Origin: Geodermatophilus obscurus DSM 43160
GTDB taxonomy: Bacteria > Actinomycetota > Actinomycetes > Mycobacteriales > Geodermatophilaceae
Assembly: GCF_000025345.1 (NCBI RefSeq)
Contig: NC_013757.1
Location: forward strand, 1,178,001 to 1,242,000
Length of the DNA stretch: 64,000 nt
Direction of reading: 5' to 3'
Under the pieces are notes generated by a model, which ran no database searches, was not told the origin of the DNA, and was given only the letters and a program-made list of their open reading frames with translations. This document shows, piece after piece, positions 43,110-51,340 of the stretch (positions are counted from its first letter, which is position 1; each line of letters starts with the position of its first letter). The position numbers and the translations under genes are program-made.

Positions 43110-44311
43110 CGACGGCGAGGGGCGTGCCCGCCGTGGTGACGATGCAGGGGAACATCACCATGACCACCGCCGCAGTATTAACCCAGGCCTTCTTCCAGAG
43201 CCCAGTCAAGCACGGGCTTGTGAACCGAGTGACCGTGGTCGTCCGGGCGGCCGTGCAGAACCGGCCGGACTGGTCGGTGCCCGCGCTGTTCATGCGGCTG
43301 AGGAGCGGACGGCTGTGGTACCGGCCCGGAACCGCTCCCGGCGGGGAGCGGTTCGACAAGTGGCCGTCGCTGGTCATCGACCTGCAGGTCGGAATGTGCA
43401 CCCCGGTGGTCGGGGTCGGCATCACCGAGGCGCTGCTGGGCACCCGCCAGGACATCGCCACGGATTGGGCCCAGAGCTACCGCTACCCCATGGCACCGCA
43501 CAACCGGGACAGCCTGCCCCAGGTGGCCCAGTACCTGTCGGTCAACCAGAACCGGCGCTTCCCCTGCCTGAAGTACATGAGCCATCTGCGCCGTACACTC
43601 GTGGAGCGGTACCGCGAGGACCTGCCCGCGGACCTGCTCGACGAGGACGCCTCCCTCGAGGACCTCCTCGCCGCGGCCTGGGAGGCGCAGCACCGGCGCG
43701 AGGAGGTCGAACCCTTCTCGGTGCTGGCCCAGCTGCCGGCGCCGGTCTACATCACCACCCTGAATTCCCGCCTGCTGGCCAACGCCCCGCGCGACGCCAG
43801 CCGCAGACCGGAGGTGGAGCTCTGCCGCTGGCACGAGGACGCCGACTGGCCCGAGTCGGTCTTCGATCGCGAACTGGACTACCGGCCCACCCCCGAGCGT
43901 CCGCTGATCTACCACCTGCTGGGGACCTTCGACGAGCCCGAGTCCCTGGTGCTGACCGAGGATGACCACTTCAACTTCCTCATCGGCGTCACCCGCAACC
44001 AGGACCTCGTGCCGGCGGTGGTGCGCTGGCGGCTGTCGGACTCTGCGCAAATGTTCCTGAGGTCTCGCCTGGATGAGTGGGACTTCCGCGTCCTGTACCG
44101 CAGCCTGATGAACTCCGAGGGGGGACGGCGGCGAGCCCAGTACACGCATGTGGCCGTTCAGCTCGATCCCGAGGAGGGGGCCACGGTCGACGCGGGGCGT
44201 GCCTGGAGGTGCCTGAAGACCTACTTCAGCAATGCGCGCGTGTCCCTGTACTGGGGCAGCACGGAGCACTTCGCCAAGGATCCGCAGGACGCCTGGGGTG
44301 CCCGGCGATGA
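43079..44311 (+). CDS. SIR2-like protein, 5'-truncated relative of the CHAT-SIR2 gene
   Basis: Residues from GVPAVVTMQGNITMTTAA onward align with the CHAT-SIR2 protein at its residue 323 onward, but the CHAT His and Cys are missing. The SIR2-like part is complete (TPVVGVGITEALLGTRQDIA, APVYITTLNSRLL, ESLVLTEDDHFNFL, RLDEWDFRVLYRSL). The catalytic Asn and His positions read L and L, so NADase activity is doubtful here too. The frame can start at GTG 43079 or 43124, within or just after the hydrolase gene end. It overlaps the STAND gene in ATGA. Possibly still expressed as a shortened protein. Confidence 0.7.
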   Translation: MAGDGLHSPLTTARGVPAVVTMQGNITMTTAAVLTQAFFQSPVKHGLVNRVTVVVRAAVQNRPDWSVPALFMRLRSGRLWYRPGTAPGGERFDKWPSLVIDLQVGMCTPVVGVGITEALLGTRQDIATDWAQSYRYPMAPHNRDSLPQVAQYLSVNQNRRFPCLKYMSHLRRTLVERYREDLPADLLDEDASLEDLLAAAWEAQHRREEVEPFSVLAQLPAPVYITTLNSRLLANAPRDASRRPEVELCRWHEDADWPESVFDRELDYRPTPERPLIYHLLGTFDEPESLVLTEDDHFNFLIGVTRNQDLVPAVVRWRLSDSAQMFLRSRLDEWDFRVLYRSLMNSEGGRRRAQYTHVAVQLDPEEGATVDAGRAWRCLKTYFSNARVSLYWGSTEHFAKDPQDAWGARR

Positions 44312-47300
44312 CCGCCACCGACACGCCCTCGCGGGTCGGCAACCCCTACGTCGGCCCGACCTCCTTCCGTCTTGGCGACGCTCTCTATGGACGGGACCGC
44401 GAGCGCGAGGAACTGGTCGACCTGCTCGAAGCTGAACGGATCGTCCTGATTTACTCGCCCTCCGGCGCCGGGAAGACGTCGCTGATCGAGGCCGCCCTGG
44501 TTCCGGCCCTGCGGGACGACGGATTCGAGGTGCTGCCGGTCATCCGGGTCACCCACCCGCTGGAATCCCGGCCCGGAGCTCCCACGCCCCGCAACCGCTA
44601 CGTGATGAGCGCACTGCTGTCCCTCGAGGAAGGCCTGCCGCCGGAGCGACAACGACCGGTCGCAGAGCTGGCGACCCTGACGCTGCGCGAGTACCTGGCG
44701 GTCCGCGCCGACCGGGACGGCCGTCCAGGCAACGAGGTGTTCATCTTCGACCAGTTCGAGGAGGTGCTCACCGCCGACCCCACCGACGAGCCGGCCAAGC
44801 ACGCGTTCTTCAAGGAGCTCGGCCAGACGCTGCGCGACCAGGACTACTGGGCGCTGTTCTTGATGCGGGAGGACTTCCTCGCCGCCCTGGACCCCTACCT
44901 GCGGCATGTCCCAACGCGGCTGCGGACGAGGTTCCGGCTGGACCTGCTCTCCGCGGACCAGGCACTCGAGGCGATCCGCCGACCGGCGGAGCGGGCCGGC
45001 GTCGACTTCACCGAGGAGGCCGCCCGGCAGCTGGTCGACGACCTGCGCACCGTGCGGGTGCAGCGGCCGGACGGGGTCACCGAGGTGCTCGGCTCCTACG
45101 TCGAGCCGGTCCAGCTGCAGGTCACCTGCCACCTGCTGTGGTCGATGCTGCCACCTGGTGCCTCGGAGATCACCCGTGCCGACGTCGAGGCCCTGGGGCG
45201 GGTGGACCAGGCGCTGGCCGGCTACTACGCCGAGCGGGTCCGCGCGGCCGCGGAGCGCACCGGGGTACCCGAGCGAGCCATCCGGGAGTGGTTCGAGGAG
45301 CGGCTCATCACCCCGCAGGGGCTGCGCAGCCAGGTGCTCGAGGGACCCGCGCCCTCCGGGGAGGGCGGGTACCGCCTGCTGGGCGAGCTGCTCGACGCCC
45401 ACCTCGTCCGCGCGGAGACCCGCCGGCAGGCCACCTGGTACGAGCTGGCCCACGACCGGCTGATCGAACCCGTCCAACGGGACAACGCCGCCTGGCTCGC
45501 CCAGCACCTGTCCCCCGTGGAGCGGGCGGCCACGCTGTGGGAGCAAGAGTGCAGGCCGGACCGCCTGCTGCTGCTCGGCGCTGACCTCGCCGCCGCGGAG
45601 GAGGACGACGCAGTCCGGGCCGGCAAGCTCACGCACCGGCAGCGAGAGTTTCTCGAGGCGTCGCGGCGAGCAGCGGAGCGGAGCGCCCGCCGCCGCCTGC
45701 GTCGCGCGAGCTTGATTGCGGCAACCATGGCCCTGCTCCTGATCTCTGCCTTGGTGCTCGGCGTCATCGCCTGGAGGAACGCCGCAAATGCCCGGGCGGC
45801 GTCCGCTTTGGCCTCGGCGCGGGAGCTGGCAGCCGGTGCGGACCGGCTGGTCAGCACGCGCCCGGACCTGGCCATCCTGCTGGGCCTGCAGAGCCTAAGT
45901 CTCGCGGGCGACCAGGACCGGTCCCCTCCCGCCGGACTGATAACCGCACTCTCCCAGCTCACCCACCGCACTGCGTGGGTGTCCGACGGCCACGACGGGG
46001 CGGTGTTCGGCGTGGCGTTCAGCCCGGACGGTGCTGTGCTGGCCGGCGCCGGCGCCGACGGAACGGTGCGGCTGTGGGATGCCGCCACCGGCCGAGCGCG
46101 CGGCGCGCCGCTGACCGGCCACACCGACGCGGTGACCGCGGTGGCGTTCAGCCCGGACGGTGCTGTGCTGGCCAGCGCTGGCGCCGACGGGACGGTGCGG
46201 CTGTGGGACCCCGCCACCGGTCGGCCGCGCGGCGCGCCGCTAGCCGGCCACACCGACGCCGTCAACGCCGTGGCGTTCAACCCGGACGGGACCCTGCTCG
46301 TCAGCGCTGGAACCGACCGGACGATCCGGTTGTGGGACACAGCGACCGGCCGAGGGCGCGGCGAGCTGGCCGGTGTGGCCGGCCACGCTGGTGCGGTCAA
46401 CGCGGTGGCGTTCAGCCCCGACGGGTCTCTGCTGGCCAGCGCCGGCGCCGACGGGACGGTGCGGCTGTGGGACCCCGCCACCGGGGGACCGCACGGCGCG
46501 CCGCTGGCCGGTCAAGCGGGTCACGTCGGCGCGGTGAACGCCGTGGCGTTCAGCCCCGCCCCCGACGGCTCCCTGCTGGCCACCGCCGGCGCCGACCGGA
46601 CGGTGCGGCTGTGGAATCCGGCCACCGGCCAGCCGCGCGGTGTGCCGCTGGAAGGTCACGTCGGCGCGGTGAACGGCGTGGCGTTCAGCCCCGACGGCAC
46701 CCTGCTGGCCACCGCCGGCGCCGACGCGACGGTGCGGCTGTGGAATCCGGCCACCGGCCGGCCGCGCGGCGGTCCGCTGGCCGGCCACGACGGCGCGGTG
46801 ACCGCCGTAGCGTTCAGCCCCGACGGGGCCTCATTGGGCAGCGCCGGCACCGACCAAACGGCGCGAATCTGGGAGGTCGCCGACACCTATTCCGTCAGCC
46901 GGCGGCTGGCCGGTGACCCCGGCCTGGTCTACGAGGTGGCATTCAGCCCGGACGGCGCGCTGCTAAGCACCGCCGGTCGCAACGGGAGGGTGCGGCTGTG
47001 GGATCCCGTCACGGGTGAGCCGCGGGGCGCGCCGCTGTTCGGCCACAGCGGCGCGGTGAACGGCGTGGCGTTCAGCCCCGACGGCACCCTGCTGGCCAGC
47101 GCCAGCGTCGACGAGATGGCGTTGTTGTGGGACCCCGCCACCGGCCGGCCGCAGGGTGCGCTGCTGACCACCCACGGCGGCCCGGTGAACGCCGTGGCGT
47201 TCAGCCCCGATGGCACGCCGCTAGCCACCGCGAGTGAGGACGGAACGGTGCAGTTGTGGGATGCCGCCACGGGCGAGCCGCAGGGTGCGCCGCTGACCGG

Positions 47301-47961
47301 GCACACCGACGCGGTGAACGGCGTGGCGTTCAGCCCCGACGGCACCCTGCTGGCCAGCGCCGGCTCCGACCGGACGGTGCGGCTGTGGAATCCGGCCACC
47401 GGCCGGCCCCACCGCGAGCCGCTGGGCGGTCACGTCGGCGCGGTGAACGGCGTGGCGTTCAGCCCCGACGGCACGCTGCTGGCGACCGCCGGCGCCGACG
47501 GAACGGTGCGGCTGTGGAATCCGGCCACCGGCCGGCCCCACCGCGAGCCGCTGACCGGCCACACCGACGCGGTGAACGCGGTGGCGTTCAGCCCCGACGG
47601 GACCCTGCTGGTCAGCGCCGGCGCCGACGGAACGACGTTGTTGTGGGACCCTGCCACCGGCCAGCCGTACGGCGAGCCGCTCGAAGGTAACAGCGGCGTG
47701 GTCTGGAGTGCGGCGTTCAGCCTCGACGGGCGCCTACTGGCCACCACCACCGATAAGACGTTGCAGCTGTGGGACCTGAGCTGGTGGGAGGAGCCGCCCT
47801 CTGCCTGGGCTGAGGCCGGCTGCAGGCTGGTCAACCGCAACTTGTCCGCAGACGAATGGAACCAGTTCGCCGGGGATCTGCCGTACCAGCGGACCTGCCC
47901 GGGACTACCTTCCGGGGAGCGTGCACCGAGCAATGCCATCGCAGCCGACTACTCACCGTGA
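44308..47961 (+). CDS. STAND ATPase with 14 WD40 repeats
   Basis: A 1217-aa sensor-type ATPase (nSTAND1-like). The N-terminus NPYVGPTSFRLGDALYGRDR precedes the P-loop PSGAGKTS (51-58) and Walker B VFIFDQFEE (144-152). A helical arm ends at WYELAHDRLIEPVQ. One hydrophobic helix (about 468-488, ASLIAATMALLLISALVLGV) may anchor it to the membrane. Fourteen WD40 units (561-1158) would form two seven-bladed propellers, and a short tail follows. STAND proteins oligomerise on ligand binding. ATGA coupling to the SIR2-like gene suggests it controls the proteases and SIR2-like proteins. Confidence 0.92.
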   Translation: MTATDTPSRVGNPYVGPTSFRLGDALYGRDREREELVDLLEAERIVLIYSPSGAGKTSLIEAALVPALRDDGFEVLPVIRVTHPLESRPGAPTPRNRYVMSALLSLEEGLPPERQRPVAELATLTLREYLAVRADRDGRPGNEVFIFDQFEEVLTADPTDEPAKHAFFKELGQTLRDQDYWALFLMREDFLAALDPYLRHVPTRLRTRFRLDLLSADQALEAIRRPAERAGVDFTEEAARQLVDDLRTVRVQRPDGVTEVLGSYVEPVQLQVTCHLLWSMLPPGASEITRADVEALGRVDQALAGYYAERVRAAAERTGVPERAIREWFEERLITPQGLRSQVLEGPAPSGEGGYRLLGELLDAHLVRAETRRQATWYELAHDRLIEPVQRDNAAWLAQHLSPVERAATLWEQECRPDRLLLLGADLAAAEEDDAVRAGKLTHRQREFLEASRRAAERSARRRLRRASLIAATMALLLISALVLGVIAWRNAANARAASALASARELAAGADRLVSTRPDLAILLGLQSLSLAGDQDRSPPAGLITALSQLTHRTAWVSDGHDGAVFGVAFSPDGAVLAGAGADGTVRLWDAATGRARGAPLTGHTDAVTAVAFSPDGAVLASAGADGTVRLWDPATGRPRGAPLAGHTDAVNAVAFNPDGTLLVSAGTDRTIRLWDTATGRGRGELAGVAGHAGAVNAVAFSPDGSLLASAGADGTVRLWDPATGGPHGAPLAGQAGHVGAVNAVAFSPAPDGSLLATAGADRTVRLWNPATGQPRGVPLEGHVGAVNGVAFSPDGTLLATAGADATVRLWNPATGRPRGGPLAGHDGAVTAVAFSPDGASLGSAGTDQTARIWEVADTYSVSRRLAGDPGLVYEVAFSPDGALLSTAGRNGRVRLWDPVTGEPRGAPLFGHSGAVNGVAFSPDGTLLASASVDEMALLWDPATGRPQGALLTTHGGPVNAVAFSPDGTPLATASEDGTVQLWDAATGEPQGAPLTGHTDAVNGVAFSPDGTLLASAGSDRTVRLWNPATGRPHREPLGGHVGAVNGVAFSPDGTLLATAGADGTVRLWNPATGRPHREPLTGHTDAVNAVAFSPDGTLLVSAGADGTTLLWDPATGQPYGEPLEGNSGVVWSAAFSLDGRLLATTTDKTLQLWDLSWWEEPPSAWAEAGCRLVNRNLSADEWNQFAGDLPYQRTCPGLPSGERAPSNAIAADYSP
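45988..47781 (+). repeat. Tandem WD40-encoding DNA repeats (14 units)
   Basis: Units of roughly 120-135 bp, each with the motif GVAFSPDGTLLA...ADGTVRLWNPATG. Neighbouring units share long identical stretches at DNA level (for example around GGCGTGGCGTTCAGCCCCGA), which is far more alike than needed for the fold. Units 7 and 8 are the most divergent and may mark the border of the two propellers. Confidence 0.9.
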
Positions 47962-47964
47962 TTG

Positions 47965-48440
47965 GCCTCAGGGACCCAGCTGAGCTTGGCTTGAGCCGCT
48001 CGTCGCGGACCGCCCGATCCGATGACGGCCGGGTCCGCGCGGCGTAGTAGATACTCGGAGCGATCCCGGCGCCCGCCTCGGTGAGCGCACGGCAGATCGG
48101 CTCGACTCCGCACTCCTGCCGATGCTGGTCCATGTCGTGGATCAGCGCTGCTGCGGCCGGTCGAGCTCGGCGGCGAGGAAGGCCGACTTCTCACGCTCCG
48201 ACGTCACCAACCGTGCCCGCTCATCGGTCGTCGGACTCGACGCCTTGCTGGTGTCGATGCGAGCCTGCTGTACCCAGTTCCGCAGCGAGTCCGACACGAT
48301 TCCCGCCTGCTCGCCGACCGGCCGTCAGGCGGCGTTGACGCTCAATCCCTCGGACCGCGACCAGGTCGAGCGCCAAGCGGATCGCCCGCTCACGCAGCTC
48401 GTTGGGTTTCCTCCGTGCCGCCATGACCTCCATTCAGCGG
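47965..48440 (-). mobile_element. Degraded IS3-family element (OrfA plus start of OrfB)
   Basis: On the minus strand OrfA starts near 48424 (MAARRKPNELRERAIRLALD) and is frameshifted, continuing in another frame with VGEQAGIVSDSLRNWVQQAR and FLAAELDRPQQ. OrfB follows (MDQHRQECGVEPICRALTEA then YYAARTRPSSDRAVRDERLK) and breaks off near 47990, directly after the STAND gene. It is complementary in content to the OrfB C-terminus at 37401-37529. Confidence 0.75.
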
Positions 48441-48548
48441 GGGTTGGAAGCCTCCATTCATCCCGGGGCAGAATCAGCGGGACGATGACGGGCGTCCGCG
48501 CTGACCAGGGCTGGAGTAAGAACCGGATGAGTCCGACGTCCTCTCGGC

Positions 48549-49454
48549 TCATGGACGTGAGGCTAAGAACATCAGCACGCCGTTGGCAATCCCCTGCGCG
48601 GCTCGTTGACGCCAGTCCGGGTCGGTAACAACTGTTCCATCCTCGTGGTTGCGCATGTTTCCGCACTCGATAAAGATTGCCGGAACGCGTGCTAGGTTAA
48701 GTCCGGCGAGATCGTTACGTCGAGTGAGTCCGGGCTGCACAAGCTCTCCCGGGTAGGTGGCCATTGGTTCAGCAGTCGCCGCGCTGAAGGCCGTCAGCAT
48801 GTGGAACGCTGCTTGCTCCGAAGGCTCCAAGATGCCGGCGTTGCCACCATCAGGTGCCAAAGCAGGTTTGATCACATGGAAGCCCCGAACGTCCGGGTCG
48901 GCGCCGTCCGCATGGATGGAAACCGCCAAAGCGGCGCCGGCCTCGTTGGCTGCGTCGGCGCGCTCGTTCACGCAGGGGCCCACTCCCGAGTCATCGGTGC
49001 GGGTCAGGGCCACGGTCACGCCCTTGGCGCGGAGCAGGTCCGCTGCCCGATGCGCCACATCGAACGCGAACGCGTGCTCGGGGTATCCGGCGCTCGTCTG
49101 TGCACCAACGGTGTTGCACGGCTTGGTGAAGCCACCTGCCGGGACGGGCCGGCTAATATCAGCCGGAGCAGCAGCATTGCCGCCATTGTGCCCCGGATCC
49201 AGAACGACGACAGCAGGCAGCCCGGCTGAGAGCGGGGCCGCGAACGGAGGTGAGGAGACCTGCGACGTAGTTTGTGTCGTCGTCCCGGTCGAGGCACTCG
49301 ACGCACTTGTCGGGATTGTGCAGGCGGTAGCCGAGCCAATCACGCTCAGCGCCACTGCGAAGGCGGCGCCTCTCACAGCTGACAAGGCTGTGGCCGACCT
49401 CCGGTGACCCCGAGGTGCGCAGCCGCGGCAGTGGCCCGGTCGTTCGGTCACCAT
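48549..49454 (-). CDS. N-acetylmuramoyl-L-alanine amidase (Amidase_3)
   Basis: A 301-aa exported amidase. A hydrophobic export segment (AAFAVALSVIGSATAC) ends in a possible lipobox cysteine, followed by a Ser/Thr-rich linker. The Amidase_3 domain has VLDPGHNGG, YPEHAFAFDVA, VALTRTDDSG, VSIHADGAD and the catalytic glutamate in IFIECGNMRN. It cleaves the amide bond between N-acetylmuramic acid and the peptide stem. A host-like secreted enzyme rather than a phage endolysin is suggested by the lipoprotein-type signal. A 20-codon frame overlaps its start. Confidence 0.85.
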   Translation of the reverse strand: MVTERPGHCRGCAPRGHRRSATALSAVRGAAFAVALSVIGSATACTIPTSASSASTGTTTQTTSQVSSPPFAAPLSAGLPAVVVLDPGHNGGNAAAPADISRPVPAGGFTKPCNTVGAQTSAGYPEHAFAFDVAHRAADLLRAKGVTVALTRTDDSGVGPCVNERADAANEAGAALAVSIHADGADPDVRGFHVIKPALAPDGGNAGILEPSEQAAFHMLTAFSAATAEPMATYPGELVQPGLTRRNDLAGLNLARVPAIFIECGNMRNHEDGTVVTDPDWRQRAAQGIANGVLMFLASRP

Positions 49455-49510
49455 CCGAACAGCCTCACGACCAGGTCGGTAATCCGCGCCATCTGCTCAT
49501 CGGCGGTCAC
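49448..49510 (-). CDS. Possible 20-aa leader peptide upstream of the amidase
   Basis: GTG 49510, with GGGAG six bases upstream, opens a frame encoding VTADEQMARITDLVVRLFGW. Its stop overlaps the amidase start (ATGGTGA). The product is amphipathic. It could couple translation of the amidase or be the tail of a decayed gene; coding status is uncertain. Confidence 0.3.
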   Translation of the reverse strand: MTADEQMARITDLVVRLFGW

Positions 49511-49836
49511 GGCGTCTCCCAGCAAGCTGAGTACCGACTTTCAGGAGTACAGACTTCCAGTAGCTCCTCGCTACGGCGCCATCGGGCTCGTCGGTGTCGA
49601 GTTCTTGCTCGGTGTTTCGGATCGCGTGCCGGATTCCGCCTGCCAGTCCTCGTCATGGCCGCTGCGGATCCAGCTCGGGGGCCGAGGCGGGGAGCCGAGT
49701 GAAGGTCGGCAACCTGGCCGCTTACCATGGGATGGACTGTCCTCGAGGGCAGCAGTCAGGACAAGGGGATGGGCCTGCTGCCAAGCGTGCGAACCTGGCG
49801 TCGGCCGCCTGATGTGCTCGAAGGAGCCACCGTCAC
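49511..49836. other. Non-coding spacer, nothing recognised
   Basis: About 325 bp between the amidase leader and the zinc-ribbon protein gene, both on the minus strand. No open frame with family resemblance was found. It probably holds the amidase promoter and the terminator of the upstream operon, but no clear hairpin was seen. Confidence 0.4.
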
Positions 49837-50682
49837 TCAGCCAGCGATGAGGACGTCGCTGATCGCCGTCTTGTCGAAGCGTGCGTCGCCAGGCTCGGTG
49901 ACCGCATCAATCCGAAGCTGCACGATCCTGGCCTGCACCGGCGGGATGCTGATCGTCTGAAGACAACGAGCCCCGTCCACCAGCGGTTGATGATGAACGA
50001 GTCCACCCACGGACCAGGAGACGTTCACAATTCTGCGCTCCTGACTATAGCGATCCTCGCCTGTCGCTGGGTCGATCTTCGCATACCCGTTGACCAACCC
50101 CAGCTGCGCGATGGGACGCCGCTCGTCGAGGCCGAAAGTCAGGACGGCGCCCGTCCCGTCGCCGTCCATGCGCCATGCCGTCGCGGGATCCCCGTCGAGC
50201 ATGTTGGCCGGGACATACGAGGTCCGGTTCCCTGCCCCGTCGACGCCGCCCACGGATGTCGACGGGGCCCGCGCCTCGGACACGGAGTTCCAGGACCGAG
50301 GGGCCAGATCGGTCGACGGGTCGGCATCGATGACGTCCGGCGTCGAGGCGCTGGGACGCGATGGGACCGCCGTGTCGGGTCCGGGATCGTGAGAGCTGGG
50401 ACTCGAAATCGGTGTCGAAGATGCGACAGGGCCGTGGTCGCGGTTTGGGACGAGCACGAGTATGGCGGCAGCTCCGATGGCAACCAGACCAGCGACCGGT
50501 AGTGCGACGGCCACCCACCGCGATCTCCCGGCAGGTCGGCGACCCCAGCGGCCCACGTCGGACCACCTGCGGCCCTCGCCTCTGGCGGTGAGGGATCGAC
50601 TGCACTTCTGACAGAACCTGTCTCCGGGCGCAATTGGCTCGCCACAAAGGGTACACCGATCTACCTCAGTCGGTTCGCTCAT
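49837..50682 (-). CDS. Zinc-ribbon, TM and discoidin-like domain protein
   Basis: About 281 aa. It starts with a cytoplasmic zinc ribbon (CTLCGEPIAPGDRFCQKC), then a basic stretch and one TM helix (VAVALPVAGLVAIGAAAILV, about residues 56-75). A Ser/Pro linker leads to a C-terminal beta-sandwich resembling discoidin/NADase-type glycan-binding modules (PANMLDGDPATAWRMDGDG, LGLVNGYAKIDP). It probably binds a surface ligand. ATG 50682 has GAGGGG upstream and lies inside the frameshifted end of the preceding gene. Confidence 0.75.
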   Translation of the reverse strand: MSEPTEVDRCTLCGEPIAPGDRFCQKCSRSLTARGEGRRWSDVGRWGRRPAGRSRWVAVALPVAGLVAIGAAAILVLVPNRDHGPVASSTPISSPSSHDPGPDTAVPSRPSASTPDVIDADPSTDLAPRSWNSVSEARAPSTSVGGVDGAGNRTSYVPANMLDGDPATAWRMDGDGTGAVLTFGLDERRPIAQLGLVNGYAKIDPATGEDRYSQERRIVNVSWSVGGLVHHQPLVDGARCLQTISIPPVQARIVQLRIDAVTEPGDARFDKTAISDVLIAG

Positions 50683-50733
50683 CGACCCCTCCTCGTCCGT
50701 CGGCCCGCGCCTGCAGGGCGACAAGCCGCGCGG

Positions 50734-51045
50734 TCAGCTCCTGGGCGATGGCCGGATCGGCGCCTCGGGCTCCCGCTGGTGAGCGGTGTACAGGCCGCGC
50801 AGCCAACCGGCGGGCCGCAGTTCCACCCATAGATACAGCTCCCGAGCCGACTTGTACGCAGGCCTGCGCGGGTTCGAACGCGCCACCAGGTCGGCGTACA
50901 AGTCGAGCCCGCCCCCGCTGTTGTGGGCGTCGGCCGCCACGCCGTCGTAGTACACCCGGTCCCGATTTGCCGCGAGTTCGGCCAGTGCGGCCGTCACATC
51001 AGCCGTCACCAGCCCCGACACCGGAATGCCCGCATCCGTGCTCAC
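50734..51045 (-). CDS. Hypothetical protein with probable C-terminal frameshift
   Basis: The open frame gives 103 aa (SGLVTADVTAALAELAANRD, ELYLWVELRPAGWLRGLYTA) of unknown family. After HQREPEA the frame ends in a Pro/Arg-rich tail, whereas a neighbouring frame reads DPAIAQELTARLVALQARAD and stops at 50666, overlapping the start of the zinc-ribbon gene. That alternative looks far more protein-like, so a one-base change near 50765 has probably shifted the gene, or the sequence has an error there. Confidence 0.5.
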   Translation of the reverse strand: MSTDAGIPVSGLVTADVTAALAELAANRDRVYYDGVAADAHNSGGGLDLYADLVARSNPRRPAYKSARELYLWVELRPAGWLRGLYTAHQREPEAPIRPSPRS

Positions 51046-51087
51046 CCAGCAACACCTATAACTTGGCCGTCACGGCGGCGTCACCGC

Positions 51088-51340
51088 CTACCCCTTGACA
51101 GTGAATACCACCCACGGCCCCCGATCGGTCTCGATCCCCACGACGACTTGGTCGGCTTCGGCGTCCTCGTCGAGGTGGTCGGTGATCAGGGCGTGCAGCG
51201 CCGCCAGCCCCTCCACGCCCTCGGGCAGCCTTCGGCGGGCCAATCGCCCCGCCCGGACTCGACGACGAGCTCGATGTCGTGATGGACCTCGGCCAAGTCG
51301 TTTCCGAGGAACAACACCGCGTACAGGCCTCCTCCGGTCC
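51088..51340 (-). mobile_element. IS110-family transposase remnant (N-terminal part)
   Basis: Two frames together give the IS110 N-terminus: VLFLGNDLAEVHHDIELVVE in one, then RLARRRLPEGVEGLAALHAL and ITDHLDEDAEADQVVVGIET in the next. The catalytic DEDD start residues are partly visible. It ends after DRGPWVVFTVKG. A frameshift and the missing two thirds make it inactive. Confidence 0.75.

Noticed and set aside
45225-46481. Minus-strand frame with regular repeats opposite the WD40 region
   Set aside because: The repeats are the antisense reading of the WD40 units; no independent domain was seen.
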